Shown here piece after piece: positions 45,236-54,945 of a DNA stretch of 64,000 bases (positions are counted from its first letter, which is position 1; each line of letters opens with the position of its first letter). This DNA is from Paenibacillus sp. PastM-3. Its GTDB lineage: Bacteria; Bacillota; Bacilli; Paenibacillales; Paenibacillaceae. The position numbers were made by a program, and so were the translations under genes. The notes below the pieces were generated by a model. The model was not told where the DNA came from. It worked only from the letters and a program-made list of their open reading frames with translations, and made no database searches. The stretch is from assembly GCF_029893965.1 (NCBI RefSeq), contig NZ_JARXXP010000002.1, positions 574,153-638,152 on the forward strand. The letters are read 5' to 3'.

Positions 45236-47122
45236 TTATCCTTTCGCTGCTGTCACCCGGTTATAATGCTCTAAGTGCACAAGCAAAATCGAAATATCAG
45301 CTGGAGTTACTCCGGCAATCCGCGAGGCCTGTCCGATGGAAATTGGTGCAATCTTGGTCAGCTTCTGCCGCGCTTCCATAGCGAGTCCATGAATCTCGTT
45401 ATAGTCGATATCATCTGGAATTTTCTTCTTCTCCATCTTTTGCAGCTTCTCAACATGGGCCAACTGCTTCTCAATGTAGCCGGCATATTTAATCTGAATT
45501 TCTACCTGCTCCTTCATCTCATCATCCAGTTCGTCAGGTGAAGGTGAGATCTGGTCAACAAAGCTGTAAGCGACCTCCGGACGGCGCATCAGCACAAGCA
45601 GGTTGGAGCCGTCAACGATTGGAGCAGATTCATACGCTGCCAAAGCTTCATTGACTTCGACAGGCTTAACCTTCGTTTCCCGGAGACGGACAATCTCACG
45701 TTCAACCGTTTCTTTCTTATGGACAAAAGCATCATAGCGCTCCTGAGAAATTAGTCCGATGTCATATCCGATAGGAGTAAGACGCAGATCGGCATTGTCA
45801 TGGCGAAGCAGCAGCCGGTACTCAGCACGGGAAGTAAGCAGGCGGTAAGGCTCATTTGTGCCTTTTGTCACCAGATCATCAATCAAAACGCCGATATAAC
45901 CCTGGGAACGGTCAAGCACTACAGGATCCTTATCCTGCACTTTACGGGCTGCATTGATACCGGCCATAACCCCCTGCCCCGCTGCTTCCTCGTATCCAGA
46001 AGTACCATTAATCTGTCCCGCAGTGAACAATCCCGGCAGACGTTTGGTTTCTAGTGACGGCCACAGCTGTGTAGGCACCATGGCATCATACTCAATTGCA
46101 TAACCGTTACGCATCATTTCAACCTTTTCCATCCCTGGAATGGAGCGAAGCACAGCTAACTGTACATCCTCAGGCAGACTGGTGGACAGTCCCTGCACGT
46201 AATACTCTGAAGTGTTTTTTCCTTCCGGTTCAAGAAAAATCTGGTGCTGTGACTTGTCGCTAAAGCGCACTACCTTGTCTTCAATAGACGGGCAATAACG
46301 AGGACCTGTTCCTTCAATAATACCGGTGAACATTGGGGCACGGTGCAGGTTATCATTAATAATCTGGTGCGTTACAGGTTGGGTATAAGTCAGCCAGCAT
46401 GGCAGCTGTTCGTTATCAGAAGATTTGGTTTCAAAAGAGAAGAATTTCGGTTTATCATCTCCGGGCTGAATTTCTGTCTTCGAGAAATCAATCGTATCCT
46501 TATGGACACGCGGCGGTGTACCTGTCTTGAAGCGGACCAGCTCAAAGCCGAGCTCACGCAGGTTCTCTGACAGGCGTACAGAAGGCTGCTGATTGTTTGG
46601 ACCGCTCTCATATGTCAGCTCGCCCATAATCACTTTACCGCGCAGATACGTTCCAGTCGTCAAAATAACGGTCTTGCTGCGGTATACTGTACCGGTCTTG
46701 GTAATGACGCCGGCACATTTGCCGTCCTCCACAATCAGCTCCTCAACCATCCCCTGGCGAAGCGTCAGATTCGGCGTCTTCTCCATCGTTTCTTTCATGG
46801 CGTGCTGATAAAGGTATTTATCCGCCTGTGCACGCAGTGCATGAACCGCCGGACCTTTGCCTGTATTGAGCATGCGCAGCTGAATAAAGGTCTTATCAAT
46901 GTTGCGGCCCATCTCGCCGCCCAGCGCATCAATTTCACGGACGACATGCCCTTTTGCCGGACCGCCGATCGAAGGATTACATGGCATAAAAGCCACCATA
47001 TCCAGGTTAATGGTAATCATCAGTGTTTTGCAGCCCATCCGGGCTGCAGCCAGAGCAGCCTCGCAGCCGGCATGGCCGGCGCCTATGACCACTACGTCAT
47101 AGCTGCCTCCTTCATAACTCAT
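45236..47122 (-). CDS. mnmG: tRNA uridine-34 carboxymethylaminomethyl enzyme MnmG
   Basis: A 628-aa FAD protein (GidA). The dinucleotide fold [19 protein letters not shown] is at the N-terminus, with [11 protein letters not shown] and a C-terminal helical tRNA domain. With MnmE it modifies the wobble uridine of several tRNAs. Confidence 0.97.
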   Translation of the reverse strand: MSYEGGSYDVVVIGAGHAGCEAALAAARMGCKTLMITINLDMVAFMPCNPSIGGPAKGHVVREIDALGGEMGRNIDKTFIQLRMLNTGKGPAVHALRAQADKYLYQHAMKETMEKTPNLTLRQGMVEELIVEDGKCAGVITKTGTVYRSKTVILTTGTYLRGKVIMGELTYESGPNNQQPSVRLSENLRELGFELVRFKTGTPPRVHKDTIDFSKTEIQPGDDKPKFFSFETKSSDNEQLPCWLTYTQPVTHQIINDNLHRAPMFTGIIEGTGPRYCPSIEDKVVRFSDKSQHQIFLEPEGKNTSEYYVQGLSTSLPEDVQLAVLRSIPGMEKVEMMRNGYAIEYDAMVPTQLWPSLETKRLPGLFTAGQINGTSGYEEAAGQGVMAGINAARKVQDKDPVVLDRSQGYIGVLIDDLVTKGTNEPYRLLTSRAEYRLLLRHDNADLRLTPIGYDIGLISQERYDAFVHKKETVEREIVRLRETKVKPVEVNEALAAYESAPIVDGSNLLVLMRRPEVAYSFVDQISPSPDELDDEMKEQVEIQIKYAGYIEKQLAHVEKLQKMEKKKIPDDIDYNEIHGLAMEARQKLTKIAPISIGQASRIAGVTPADISILLVHLEHYNRVTAAKG

Positions 47123-47173
47123 TTCTATTCCTCCCGACTGCTTATATAAGCAGTAATAATATATATGAACGGT

Positions 47174-48550
47174 TTATTTCCCCAGACAAAATTGCGAGAA
47201 AATCTGATCAAGCAGTGAATCGGCAGCCGTATCCCCGATAATCTCCCCGAGCTGTTCCCAGGCCAGCCGCACATCAATCTGGATCATATCAATTGGCACC
47301 AGCATATCCGCAGCTTCATAAGCATCCTGCAGCGACTTATGCGCTTTTTTGAGCAGAGCGATATGCCGTACATTACTTACATAGGTGAGATCACCTGATT
47401 CCAGCTTGCCTCCGAAGAACAGCTCTGAAATAGCTTCCTCCAGCTTATCCAGTCCCTCCTCCTCAAGAACAGACATCGGCACAATGCTGGACTCCTCAAA
47501 AAAGGTAAGCAGCTTGGCTTTGTCCAGCCGAGGCGGTAAGTCCATTTTATTCATGATGACCAAAGCTTGTCTACCGTGGATTTGTTCCATTAGTGCCAGT
47601 TCGTCCTCATGCAGCTCTTCATTTGCATTAAGAACAAGCAGAATGAGATCGGCATCGCTGAATGCAGCTTTGGAACGTTCCACTCCGATCCGCTCAACTA
47701 CATCCATCGTTTCACGGATGCCGGCGGTATCCAGCAGCTTCAGCGGGATGTTGTTGATTGTAACATACTCTTCTATTACATCACGCGTAGTTCCCGGTAT
47801 ATCGGTTACAATCGCCTTATTGTCACGGGCAAGCGCATTGAGCAAGGAAGATTTCCCGACATTAGGGCGGCCGACAATGGCCGTCGTGATGCCTTCGCGC
47901 AGAATCTTACCTTCATTGGCAGTTTTCAGCAGCTTATCAATACCTGCCATAACCTCACTGCTCTTCTCTTTAATGAATTCTGCAGTCAGTGCTTCCACAT
48001 CATGCTCAGGGTAATCAATGTTTACTTCTATATGGGCAAGCGTTTCAATCAGTGTATGGCGCAATGTCTTAATACGCTCTGATAAGGAACCGCTGACCTG
48101 CTTCAGGGCAACAGAGAACGCCCTGTCTGACTTTGAACGGATCAGGTCGATTACCGCTTCAGCCTGGGAAAGGTCGATCCGGCCGCCCAAAAAGGCACGC
48201 TTGGTGAATTCACCGGGCTCAGCCAGACGGATATCCTGCTGCAGCAGCAGATCCATTACTCTTCTTACTGAAATAACGCCGCCATGGGCACTGATCTCGA
48301 CTACATCCTCTGTAGTAAAAGAGCGCGGTCCCTTCATTACTGTAACCAGTACCTCTTCCATCCGCTCCCCGTTCACAGGATTAATGATATGCCCGTAATG
48401 AACGGTATGCGAAGGAACCTCTGTAAGGGGAGTACCGCCGCGGAATAAAAGGGCAACCTGCGATATCGCCTCCGGCCCGCTCACACGGACAATCGCAATT
48501 CCTCCTTCACCCAGTGCCGTCGATACGGCAGCAATGGTGTCACTAAGCAT
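47174..48550 (-). CDS. mnmE: tRNA modification GTPase MnmE
   Basis: A 458-aa potassium-activated GTPase (TrmE). The folate-binding N-terminal domain is followed by a G domain with [22 protein letters not shown] and NKMD. The C-terminal FCLGK carries the catalytic cysteine. ATG 48550 (MLSDTIAAV) has GAGGTGA upstream; a GTG 12 nt earlier lies inside that site. Confidence 0.97.
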   Translation of the reverse strand: MLSDTIAAVSTALGEGGIAIVRVSGPEAISQVALLFRGGTPLTEVPSHTVHYGHIINPVNGERMEEVLVTVMKGPRSFTTEDVVEISAHGGVISVRRVMDLLLQQDIRLAEPGEFTKRAFLGGRIDLSQAEAVIDLIRSKSDRAFSVALKQVSGSLSERIKTLRHTLIETLAHIEVNIDYPEHDVEALTAEFIKEKSSEVMAGIDKLLKTANEGKILREGITTAIVGRPNVGKSSLLNALARDNKAIVTDIPGTTRDVIEEYVTINNIPLKLLDTAGIRETMDVVERIGVERSKAAFSDADLILLVLNANEELHEDELALMEQIHGRQALVIMNKMDLPPRLDKAKLLTFFEESSIVPMSVLEEEGLDKLEEAISELFFGGKLESGDLTYVSNVRHIALLKKAHKSLQDAYEAADMLVPIDMIQIDVRLAWEQLGEIIGDTAADSLLDQIFSQFCLGK

Positions 48551-48629
48551 GCTGTTTCTCACCTCAATATAATGTTTAATATCTCAAGTAGAATCAATTG
48601 CAACAAGAGATACATAAATGATTATCTTT

Positions 48630-48673
48630 CAAAAAAAGCAATGACCCCTTACACTGGACAAGGAGTCATTGCA
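48630..48673 (-). terminator. terminator of yidC-jag
   Basis: GCAATGAC...GTCATTGC stem followed by TTTTTTT on the minus strand, 14 nt after jag. Confidence 0.9.
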
Positions 48674-48686
48674 GCATATTTAATCT

Positions 48687-49421
48687 CTACTTCAATGTTA
48701 TAACAACACGCCGGTTCGGTTCTTCACCCTTACTGAGTGTGCTGACCTGGCGATGATCCTGCAGCCTGGAGTGAATGATCTTGCGCTCCTGCGGTGACAT
48801 CGGTTCAAGCACAACCTCTTTGCGGGTCCGGACCACCCGGCCGGCCAGGCGGTCTGCCAGCTCCTCCAGAGTCTTCTTGCGGCGCTCGCGGAAATTCTCC
48901 GCATCAAGCACCAGACGGACGAAGCTGTCAGAATAACGGTTGGCCACAATATTAGCCAAATACTGCAGAGCATCGAGAGTCTGTCCTCTTCTGCCAATCA
49001 GGAGTCCCAGATCCGGACCGGAAATTTGCAGAATGGTCGATTCCTTGGTATGAACGATTTCTACTTCCACTGTAAGCCCCATGCTCTTAGCGACATCAAC
49101 TATGAATTGAACTGCCTGTTGGTAAGCTTCCTCTGCGGGTTGTCCGGAATCTTGGCGCGGCACACCGCCGCCAGCCTCCTGTTTGCTCTCTCGTGTTGAC
49201 TGCTGAGGCAGTGACGGAGCACTCGCCGCTGATGCCGGTGTGGCCTCAGGAATCAAGGTAAGCTCTACCTTGGCGCCTTTCGCACCGATCAATCCCAGGA
49301 ATCCTTTTGACGGCTGTTCAAGTACGCTGACCGTTACCCGATCCTTTTGAACTCCAAGCTGGCTCAGGCCACGTTCTACAGCTTCTTCAATGGTTTTCCC
49401 TGTTGCGACGACTTTGCTCAT
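48687..49421 (-). CDS. jag: RNA-binding protein Jag (KhpB/EloR)
   Basis: A 244-aa protein with Jag-N domain (1-52), a disordered linker, a KH domain (PDLGLLIGRRGQTLDALQYL) and an R3H domain (MSPQERKIIHSRLQ). It binds RNA with KhpA and influences elongation and sporulation. It overlaps yidC by 4 nt. Confidence 0.96.
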   Translation of the reverse strand: MSKVVATGKTIEEAVERGLSQLGVQKDRVTVSVLEQPSKGFLGLIGAKGAKVELTLIPEATPASAASAPSLPQQSTRESKQEAGGGVPRQDSGQPAEEAYQQAVQFIVDVAKSMGLTVEVEIVHTKESTILQISGPDLGLLIGRRGQTLDALQYLANIVANRYSDSFVRLVLDAENFRERRKKTLEELADRLAGRVVRTRKEVVLEPMSPQERKIIHSRLQDHRQVSTLSKGEEPNRRVVITLK

Positions 49422-50320
49422 TTTGACTTTTTGGCTCCCTTCGCTTTGCCGCTATTGCCTTTTGCAGCGGGAGTAACATCCTTGCGAGCGCTTGAATCCT
49501 TGCCCTTCACAAGATTGACTTCTTTGCTGGTACCGGCACCTGCGACAGCCAATTTGGTCTTATCGTTGTTGCGGTATAAGAAGTAGTTCTGAATGATAGT
49601 GTACACGTTACTGTAAACCCAGTATAGCGGCAGTGCTGCCGGGAAATTGTAAGACATGATGAAAATCAGAACCGGGTATACCATCATCATAAACTGCATC
49701 GGACCCTGCTGCTGAATCGGATTCATCTTGGTCATCATCCGGGTCTGGAGGAACGTCGTAGCTGCAGCCAACAGCGGCAGGATAAACAGCTTGTCCGGTT
49801 CACCGAGCTGGAGCCACAGGAACGAATGCTCACGCAGGTCCGGATTGTAGTAGATCGAGTTGTACAGAGCGATAAAAATCGGCATTTGCACGATCAGCGG
49901 CAGACAGCCGGCCATCGGATTGACTTTGTTCTCCTGGAAGAGGCGCATCGTTTCCTGCTGCACCTTTTCAGGCTGATCTTTATATTTTTTCTGGATTTTC
50001 TGGAGCTCCGGTTGAATGGCCTGCATTGCACGCGAGCTTTTTACCTGTTTCATAGTAAGCGGCAGGATCAGCGTGCGGACGATAATCACCATTACAAGTA
50101 CGGCCAGTCCATATTGTCCATTAAACCACTTGGCGAACGTATCTAGGGCGATGGCGAAATAATAAACTACGTTACTCTGCCAAAAGCCTCCATTCTTCAA
50201 ATCCTCCGTCGTGTGCGTAACCGTTGATGATGGAGCGCACCCTGACAGGACGGCAATCATCAGTACCATTAACCCGAGGAGAAGAAACATTTTTCCCCGT
50301 TTAGTCTTCAATAGAGACAC
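49418..50320 (-). CDS. yidC: membrane protein insertase YidC/SpoIIIJ
   Basis: A 300-aa lipoprotein-type insertase: signal with lipobox LSGC, five membrane segments and the conserved loops KQVKSSRAMQAIQPE and NPMAGCLPLIVQMP. The basic C-terminal tail (AKGNSGKAKGAKKSK) contacts ribosomes. It inserts membrane proteins with or without Sec. The usual place after rnpA is kept. Confidence 0.96.
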   Translation of the reverse strand: MSLLKTKRGKMFLLLGLMVLMIAVLSGCAPSSTVTHTTEDLKNGGFWQSNVVYYFAIALDTFAKWFNGQYGLAVLVMVIIVRTLILPLTMKQVKSSRAMQAIQPELQKIQKKYKDQPEKVQQETMRLFQENKVNPMAGCLPLIVQMPIFIALYNSIYYNPDLREHSFLWLQLGEPDKLFILPLLAAATTFLQTRMMTKMNPIQQQGPMQFMMMVYPVLIFIMSYNFPAALPLYWVYSNVYTIIQNYFLYRNNDKTKLAVAGAGTSKEVNLVKGKDSSARKDVTPAAKGNSGKAKGAKKSK

Positions 50321-50406
50321 CTCAAAACCCCTCTCTTAAACATTCCACTGCACCGTAAATCATACCATAATTATGAAGACAAATAAACAAGCCTGTTCCG
50401 GGCCTG

Positions 50407-50757
50407 TTACTTGCGTGAAGCCTTGAGCAGCTTGGCTTTGCGGAGTACATGCAGTGCGCTTTTTTCGAGCTCCGCGTAATCCTTATCCAGCGCTCCCTTT
50501 CTAACGATGAATACTATATCCAGCCCGCCGGCAATTTCCGGCTCATGATGGCGGACAATCTCCTTAACCAGCCGTCTCATGCGGTTTCGCACGACAGCAT
50601 TTCCGACCTTCTTGCTGACCGACACACCAAGCCGGAACCGTTCCACTTCTCTTTTGCTGAACCAGTACACCACAAATTGATGATTCGCAAATGACTTCCC
50701 ATGGCGGTATACGCGGCTGAAGTCCGCACGGTTTCGTAATCGTAGACTTTTGTGCAC
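50407..50757 (-). CDS. rnpA: ribonuclease P protein component
   Basis: A 116-aa basic protein with the RNR motif (VRNRMRRLVKEIVR), the cofactor of RNase P RNA in 5' tRNA maturation. GTG start at 50757 with AGGAG 6 nt upstream. In most relatives it follows rpmH closely; here the gap is 394 bp. Confidence 0.96.
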   Translation of the reverse strand: MHKSLRLRNRADFSRVYRHGKSFANHQFVVYWFSKREVERFRLGVSVSKKVGNAVVRNRMRRLVKEIVRHHEPEIAGGLDIVFIVRKGALDKDYAELEKSALHVLRKAKLLKASRK

Positions 50758-50918
50758 GGGAATCTCCTATTCAAATACCGGATAACTCAGTTAATCTCCG
50801 GAAAATGATCTTCTACTTAGTATTGTCATCCGGCTGCCGTCATAAACGGCTGTCCTCCGGACCAGGCATGTTACTTCCCCTATTTGCGTATACATAAACC
50901 ATTACATTCCAAACCATC

Positions 50919-50962
50919 TAAAAAAGGCCCGCAAAGTGTAACGAACAGCCTTTGCAGAGCCT
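50919..50962 (-). terminator. terminator-like hairpin upstream of rnpA
   Basis: CTTTGC/GCAAAG core extended by GGC/GCC ends (10 of 12 pairs), followed by TTTTTTA on the minus strand. Confidence 0.7.
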
Positions 50963-51085
50963 CATCAATATCCATTCGCATCCGGCAGAAGCGGCGCGAT
51001 CCCCCGTTTGCGACCGGCATCCGTTTCTGCCCTATATAAGGAAGCAAAAATTTCGCGACAGCTTATCAGCTTCCTTAATATATCC
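50919..51085 (-). ncRNA. hairpin-rich transcript candidate between rpmH and rnpA
   Basis: On the minus strand, two stems are visible: AAGGAAGC with GCTTCCTT (51038-51076) and GGCAGAA with TTCTGCC (50984-51031). A third, terminator-like hairpin at 50922-50961 ends in TTTTTT. rpmH already has its own terminator at 51113-51138, so this segment needs separate transcription to use the last one. The promoter is not clear (TTGATA near 51096-51101 has no well-placed -10). There is no ORF. Confidence 0.4.
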
Positions 51086-51112
51086 CCCAAAAACTTATCA
51101 ATTCTTTAATAG

Positions 51113-51138
51113 TAAAAAAGGACCACCGCAGTGGTCCC
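51113..51138 (-). terminator. rpmH terminator
   Basis: GGACCAC-TGCG-GTGGTCC followed by TTTTTTA on the minus strand, 13 nt after the rpmH stop. Confidence 0.92.
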
Positions 51139-51151
51139 TAAGTGGCCTAAC

Positions 51152-51286
51152 TTACGCACTCAAAACTTTTCTGCCTTTCAGGCGGCGGGCTGCCAGCACT
51201 TTACGGCCGTTTTTCGTGCTCATTCTTTTGCGGAAACCATGTACCTTCTTGCGTTTGCTCACATTCGGTTTGAACGTCGGTCTCAT
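51152..51286 (-). CDS. rpmH: 50S ribosomal protein L34
   Basis: A 44-aa very basic protein: [20 protein letters not shown], then [20 protein letters not shown] and VLSA. ATG 51286 has GGGAGGTG upstream. It is the first gene left of oriC, diverging from dnaA. Confidence 0.97.
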   Translation of the reverse strand: MRPTFKPNVSKRKKVHGFRKRMSTKNGRKVLAARRLKGRKVLSA

Positions 51287-51494
51287 GTATTGCACCTCCC
51301 TTACAGGATCTTAATTACTGTCATATTAGCAGAAACGGTCTAAGCCGTCCTTTTGAGTAGGGACAGTATCTACAAGTATCATCAATTAATTTTGGAGACA
51401 TATCCTCACAGAAAACACCTTTATATATTAAAGCATATCATTGTCCCAAAAGTCAACTATGTCTTACAGCTTCCTTCCTCTTTTTGAAATCCGA

Positions 51495-51842
51495 TTATCC
51501 ACAGCTCCCGCCGCCAAAAAAAGTATCCACAAGCTTATGCAGTTATCCACCTGTGACTAAAAAAATTATCCACGCTCCAAATTTTGAGTACAACCTGTGT
51601 ATAAAAAAAATAGACCGCTGACAGAAACTGTCGAACGGTAAACAAATTATCAACAATATCTAGTGTTGTTCTTAAAAATTATACACAAGTGATTGAATTT
51701 GTGGATAAAATGGCTCCGCTCATTGAAAAACAAGGGACGTTTTGCTATGATGGTATTACTTTTGAATGTGAATAGATTTGTTTGTTCTATATATTATCAA
51801 CAAGCTGTGGATAAAGTTGTGAACAATTCAAGTTTATCCATA
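51495..51842. other. oriC, upstream DnaA-box cluster
   Basis: Between rpmH and dnaA I count three perfect DnaA boxes (TTATCCACA at 51495; TGTGGATAA at 51700 and 51806). Eight more have one mismatch: 51523, 51543, 51566, 51596, 51647, 51679, 51794 and 51834. An AT-rich tract follows (51840-51870). This is the incAB-like half of a Bacillus-type bipartite origin. Confidence 0.93.
51629..51635 (+). promoter_or_regulatory. Spo0A-box core within oriC
   Basis: TGTCGAA, the core of the 0A box, lies between two DnaA boxes (51596 and 51647). In Bacillus Spo0A~P binds oriC to limit initiation at sporulation; binding here is an inference. Confidence 0.45.
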
Positions 51843-51862
51843 TTTTTTTGTCTCTATATATT
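51834..51862 (+). promoter_or_regulatory. possible dnaA promoter overlapping a DnaA box
   Basis: TTATCC (51834-51839), 17-bp spacer, TATATT (51857-51862). The poor -35 coincides with the DnaA box TTATCCATA, which would suit self-repression by DnaA. Confidence 0.35.
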
Positions 51863-51899
51863 GCTTATTGGGGATAAGATTCGGCACGAACCCATTTTC

Positions 51900-51906
51900 T
51901 TCGACA
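51900..51906 (-). promoter_or_regulatory. second Spo0A-box core, in the dnaA leader
   Basis: TTCGACA on the plus strand (TGTCGAA on the minus), 37 nt before the dnaA ribosome site. Confidence 0.4.
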
Positions 51907-51958
51907 TTTCCACTTCATGGCTGACGCCACATTGGAAGATTTAAAGGAGTGACAGTCT

Positions 51959-53305
51959 GTGGACAGCCATACTTCTGAATTATGGCAGCAAATATTATCG
52001 ATTATTCAAACTAAACTAAGCAAACCGAGCTTCGATACATGGTTCAAGGCGACGAAGGCCATTTCGTTCAGTCCGCAAGCCCTGATCATCTCGGCGCCTA
52101 CAACTTTTGCCGTTGAATGGCTGGAAAGTCGTTATACCAAGCTGGTAGGAGCTACAGTTTATGAAGTTACAGGACAACAGGTAGATGTCAAATTTGTCAT
52201 TGAGGAGAACAAGCCTGCAGAGCCTATAGTTCAACAGGCCACGCCTTCGCCGGCAGTATCGCGTGAAGAAGCGCAGACTCATCTGCTCAATCCGAAATAT
52301 ACGTTCGACACGTTCGTAATCGGTTCCGGCAACCGCTTTGCACACGCAGCTTCGCTGGCTGTAGCCGAAGCGCCTGCCAAAGCCTACAATCCCCTGTTCC
52401 TGTATGGCGGGGTTGGTCTCGGCAAGACCCACCTAATGCATGCCATCGGGCACTATGTGCTGGAGCATAATCCCAACAATAAGGTTATTTACATCTCATC
52501 CGAGAAGTTCACGAATGAATTCATCAATTCCATCCGTGATAACCGCGGTGAAAGTTTCCGCAACAAATACCGCAACGTTGATATTCTGCTGATTGACGAC
52601 ATTCAATTCCTGGCCGGCAAAGAATCTACGCAGGAGGAATTTTTCCATACGTTTAATGCCCTGCATGAAGAACGCAAGCAGATTATCATCTCCAGCGACC
52701 GCCCGCCCAAGGAAATCCCGACGCTGGAAGAACGGCTGCGTTCCAGGTTTGAATGGGGACTGATTACCGATATCCAGCCGCCGGATCTGGAGACGCGGAT
52801 CGCCATCCTGCGCAAAAAGGCCAAGGCGGAGAACCTCGACATACCCAATGAGGCTATGATGTATATCGCCAACCAGATCGACACGAACATCCGTGAGCTG
52901 GAAGGCGCGCTGATCCGGGTTGTCGCCTACTCGTCTTTGACGAACCAGGATGTGACGACCCACCTGGCAGCTGAAGCGCTGAAGGATATTATCCCGTCCA
53001 GCCGGCCGAAGATGATTACCATCGGAGATATTCAGCAAAAGGTTGGGGAATACTACAATTTGCGCATGGAGGATTTCAAAGCGCGCAAACGCACCAAAGC
53101 TGTCGCTTTTCCGCGGCAAATCGCTATGTATCTGTCCCGCGAGCTGACGGATTACTCGCTGCCTAAGATCGGAGAAGCCTTCGGAGGGCGCGACCATACC
53201 ACCGTCATTCATGCTCATGAGAAGATTACACAGTCATTAAAGGTCGATCAGGAGTTGTACAAAGTGGTAAATAATCTAGCAGAGAAAATTAAAAATCCTT
53301 CCTAA
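51959..53305 (+). CDS. dnaA: chromosomal replication initiator DnaA
   Basis: A 448-aa AAA+ initiator. Domain I (1-85) binds partners, the linker lies at 85-115, and the ATPase has Walker [14 protein letters not shown] and Walker B LLIDDIQF. The C-terminal DNA-binding domain holds [15 protein letters not shown] start 51959 has AAAGGAG 9 nt upstream. It opens oriC in an ATP-dependent way. Confidence 0.98.
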   Translation: MDSHTSELWQQILSIIQTKLSKPSFDTWFKATKAISFSPQALIISAPTTFAVEWLESRYTKLVGATVYEVTGQQVDVKFVIEENKPAEPIVQQATPSPAVSREEAQTHLLNPKYTFDTFVIGSGNRFAHAASLAVAEAPAKAYNPLFLYGGVGLGKTHLMHAIGHYVLEHNPNNKVIYISSEKFTNEFINSIRDNRGESFRNKYRNVDILLIDDIQFLAGKESTQEEFFHTFNALHEERKQIIISSDRPPKEIPTLEERLRSRFEWGLITDIQPPDLETRIAILRKKAKAENLDIPNEAMMYIANQIDTNIRELEGALIRVVAYSSLTNQDVTTHLAAEALKDIIPSSRPKMITIGDIQQKVGEYYNLRMEDFKARKRTKAVAFPRQIAMYLSRELTDYSLPKIGEAFGGRDHTTVIHAHEKITQSLKVDQELYKVVNNLAEKIKNPS

Positions 53306-53319
53306 GAGGAACTAAGAGC

Positions 53320-53425
53320 CTATACACAATCTATACACATGTGGGTAGGCTTAATTTTATGCTGTTTTGGAGACTTATCCACATAAACGGAGCCCCTACT
53401 ACTAATACTATTAAAGATCTATAAT
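53320..53425. other. oriC, downstream unwinding region with DnaA-trios
   Basis: Between dnaA and dnaN lie two weak DnaA boxes (CTATACACA at 53320 and 53331) and a perfect TTATCCACA (53375-53383). A GC-rich spacer follows, then six successive trinucleotides CTA CTA CTA ATA CTA TTA (53396-53413) and an AT-rich tract. DnaA box, GC-rich spacer and trios (3'-GAT-5' on the other strand) form the basal unwinding system known from Bacillus. Confidence 0.88.
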
Positions 53426-53502
53426 AATTAATCTTCTAAAAGCTGTTGCAAAAGAACACAAACAAAGCTCAAACCCCCAACTTTTCAGCTAGGAGTGAAA
53501 TC

Positions 53503-54645
53503 ATGAAAATAAGCATTCTTAAAAATGAGCTCAACGAATCCATCGGTCATGTATCCAAGGCTATTTCCAGCAGAACCACCATTCCGATCCTCACCGGTAT
53601 TAAATTTGAGGTTAGCCATCAGGGCGTTACACTGACTGCAAGCGATACGGATATATCGATTCAATCCTTTATTCCGGCTGAAAACGACAGCCATACCATC
53701 GTTAAAGTTGAGCAGCCGGGAAGCGTAGTGCTTCCAGCGAAGTTTTTTGTCGAAATTATCAAAAAGCTGCCCTCCAAGGAAATCCACATGGAAGTGAAGG
53801 AAGGGTTCCAGACCTTTATCTCCTCCGGTTCCACCGAGATTCAAATTGTTGGTCTTGATCCGGAAGAATTCCCGGTTCTGCCTAGCATCGAGGAGAACGA
53901 AACCATCTCCCTGCCAGGTGATCTGCTCAAGAACATGATCAAGCAGACCGCTTTTTCCATTTCCACTCAGGAAACAACACCGATTCTTACCGGTATCCTG
54001 TGGAATCTGGCCGATAATGAATTTAAATTTACAGCAACCGACCGCCACCGCCTGGCGACAAGAGCTGCACATCTGGAAGGCACCGAAAGCGTCCAATTTT
54101 CCAATGTGGTCATTGCCGGTAAAACATTGAATGAGCTCAGCAAAATCATTCCTGACCAGAATATGCTGGTGGATATTGTCGTGGCCGATAACCAGGTCCT
54201 GTTCAAAATTGATAAGGTCCTGTTCTATTCCCGCATCCTGGACGGCATTTATCCGGATACTTCTAGAATTATTCCGACAACCTACAAAACAGAACTGACT
54301 TTGGATACAAAAAAGTTAAGCGAATCGATCGACCGTGCTTATTTGCTGTCCCGTGAAGAAAAAACGAATATTGTCCGCATGCAGACGCTGGATAACGGTG
54401 ATGTTGAAATTTCCTCCAGCTCCTCAGAACTCGGTAAAGTCCGGGAAGAGCTGGAAGTGATTGATTTCAAAGGCGAGCCGCTCAAAATCTCCTTTAACTC
54501 GAAATATATGCTGGATGTGCTGAAGGTTGTCGAAAGCGAGCAGCTGGTGATTGCTTTTACCGGGATGATGAGCCCGATTATTCTGCGTCCGCTTGACGAA
54601 AGCCGGAGCTTGTATGTTATCCTGCCTTACCGCACAACTAACTAA
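53503..54645 (+). CDS. dnaN: DNA polymerase III beta subunit (sliding clamp)
   Basis: A 380-aa clamp with three similar domains (MKISILKNELNESIGHVSKA; closing RPLDESRSLYVILPYRTTN). As a dimeric ring it tethers the polymerase. ATG 53503 with AGGAGTG upstream is preferred over the frame to 53446. Confidence 0.97.
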   Translation: MKISILKNELNESIGHVSKAISSRTTIPILTGIKFEVSHQGVTLTASDTDISIQSFIPAENDSHTIVKVEQPGSVVLPAKFFVEIIKKLPSKEIHMEVKEGFQTFISSGSTEIQIVGLDPEEFPVLPSIEENETISLPGDLLKNMIKQTAFSISTQETTPILTGILWNLADNEFKFTATDRHRLATRAAHLEGTESVQFSNVVIAGKTLNELSKIIPDQNMLVDIVVADNQVLFKIDKVLFYSRILDGIYPDTSRIIPTTYKTELTLDTKKLSESIDRAYLLSREEKTNIVRMQTLDNGDVEISSSSSELGKVREELEVIDFKGEPLKISFNSKYMLDVLKVVESEQLVIAFTGMMSPIILRPLDESRSLYVILPYRTTN

Positions 54646-54664
54646 ATGCCGCTGTTCACGGACC

Positions 54665-54769
54665 TGTGGATAAGTGGTGGAAAGGATAGAAATCATGAAA
54701 AAAATACTTATCCACAGTGGATATATTAAACTCGACCAGTTTTTGAAGCTCTCAGATTGTGTATCCACA
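54665..54769. other. third DnaA-box group, over the start of yaaA
   Basis: Perfect TGTGGATAA (54665-54673) and TTATCCACA (54708-54716) plus GTATCCACA (54761-54769), within 105 bp across the dnaN-yaaA junction. Two lie inside yaaA codons. Confidence 0.7.
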
Positions 54770-54922
54770 GGGGGGATGGCCAAAGCTCTGCTGCAGGAGG
54801 GCCATGTGCTTGTTAACGGAGAAGTGGAAGAACGGCGTGGAAGAAAGCTGTATCCTGGTGATAGAATAGAGGTTCAGGACAACGGCGTTTTCGAGGTTGA
54901 AGGCGGCGGAATACAAGAGTAG
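54695..54922 (+). CDS. yaaA: S4-domain RNA-binding protein YaaA
   Basis: A 75-aa single S4 domain (MKKILIHSGYIKLDQFLKLS, then LLQEGHVLVNGEVEERRGRK). It is probably an RNA or ribosome binder, found between dnaN and recF across Firmicutes. ATG 54695 has AAAGGAT upstream; the GTG 21 nt earlier lies at the ribosome site. Confidence 0.93.
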   Translation: MKKILIHSGYIKLDQFLKLSDCVSTGGMAKALLQEGHVLVNGEVEERRGRKLYPGDRIEVQDNGVFEVEGGGIQE

Positions 54923-54945
54923 TACTTCGGGGAGGCCTAAGCTTC

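Noticed and set aside
52496..53218. 240-aa minus-strand ORF opposite dnaA
   Set aside because: Shadow of dnaA; no ribosome site or family match.
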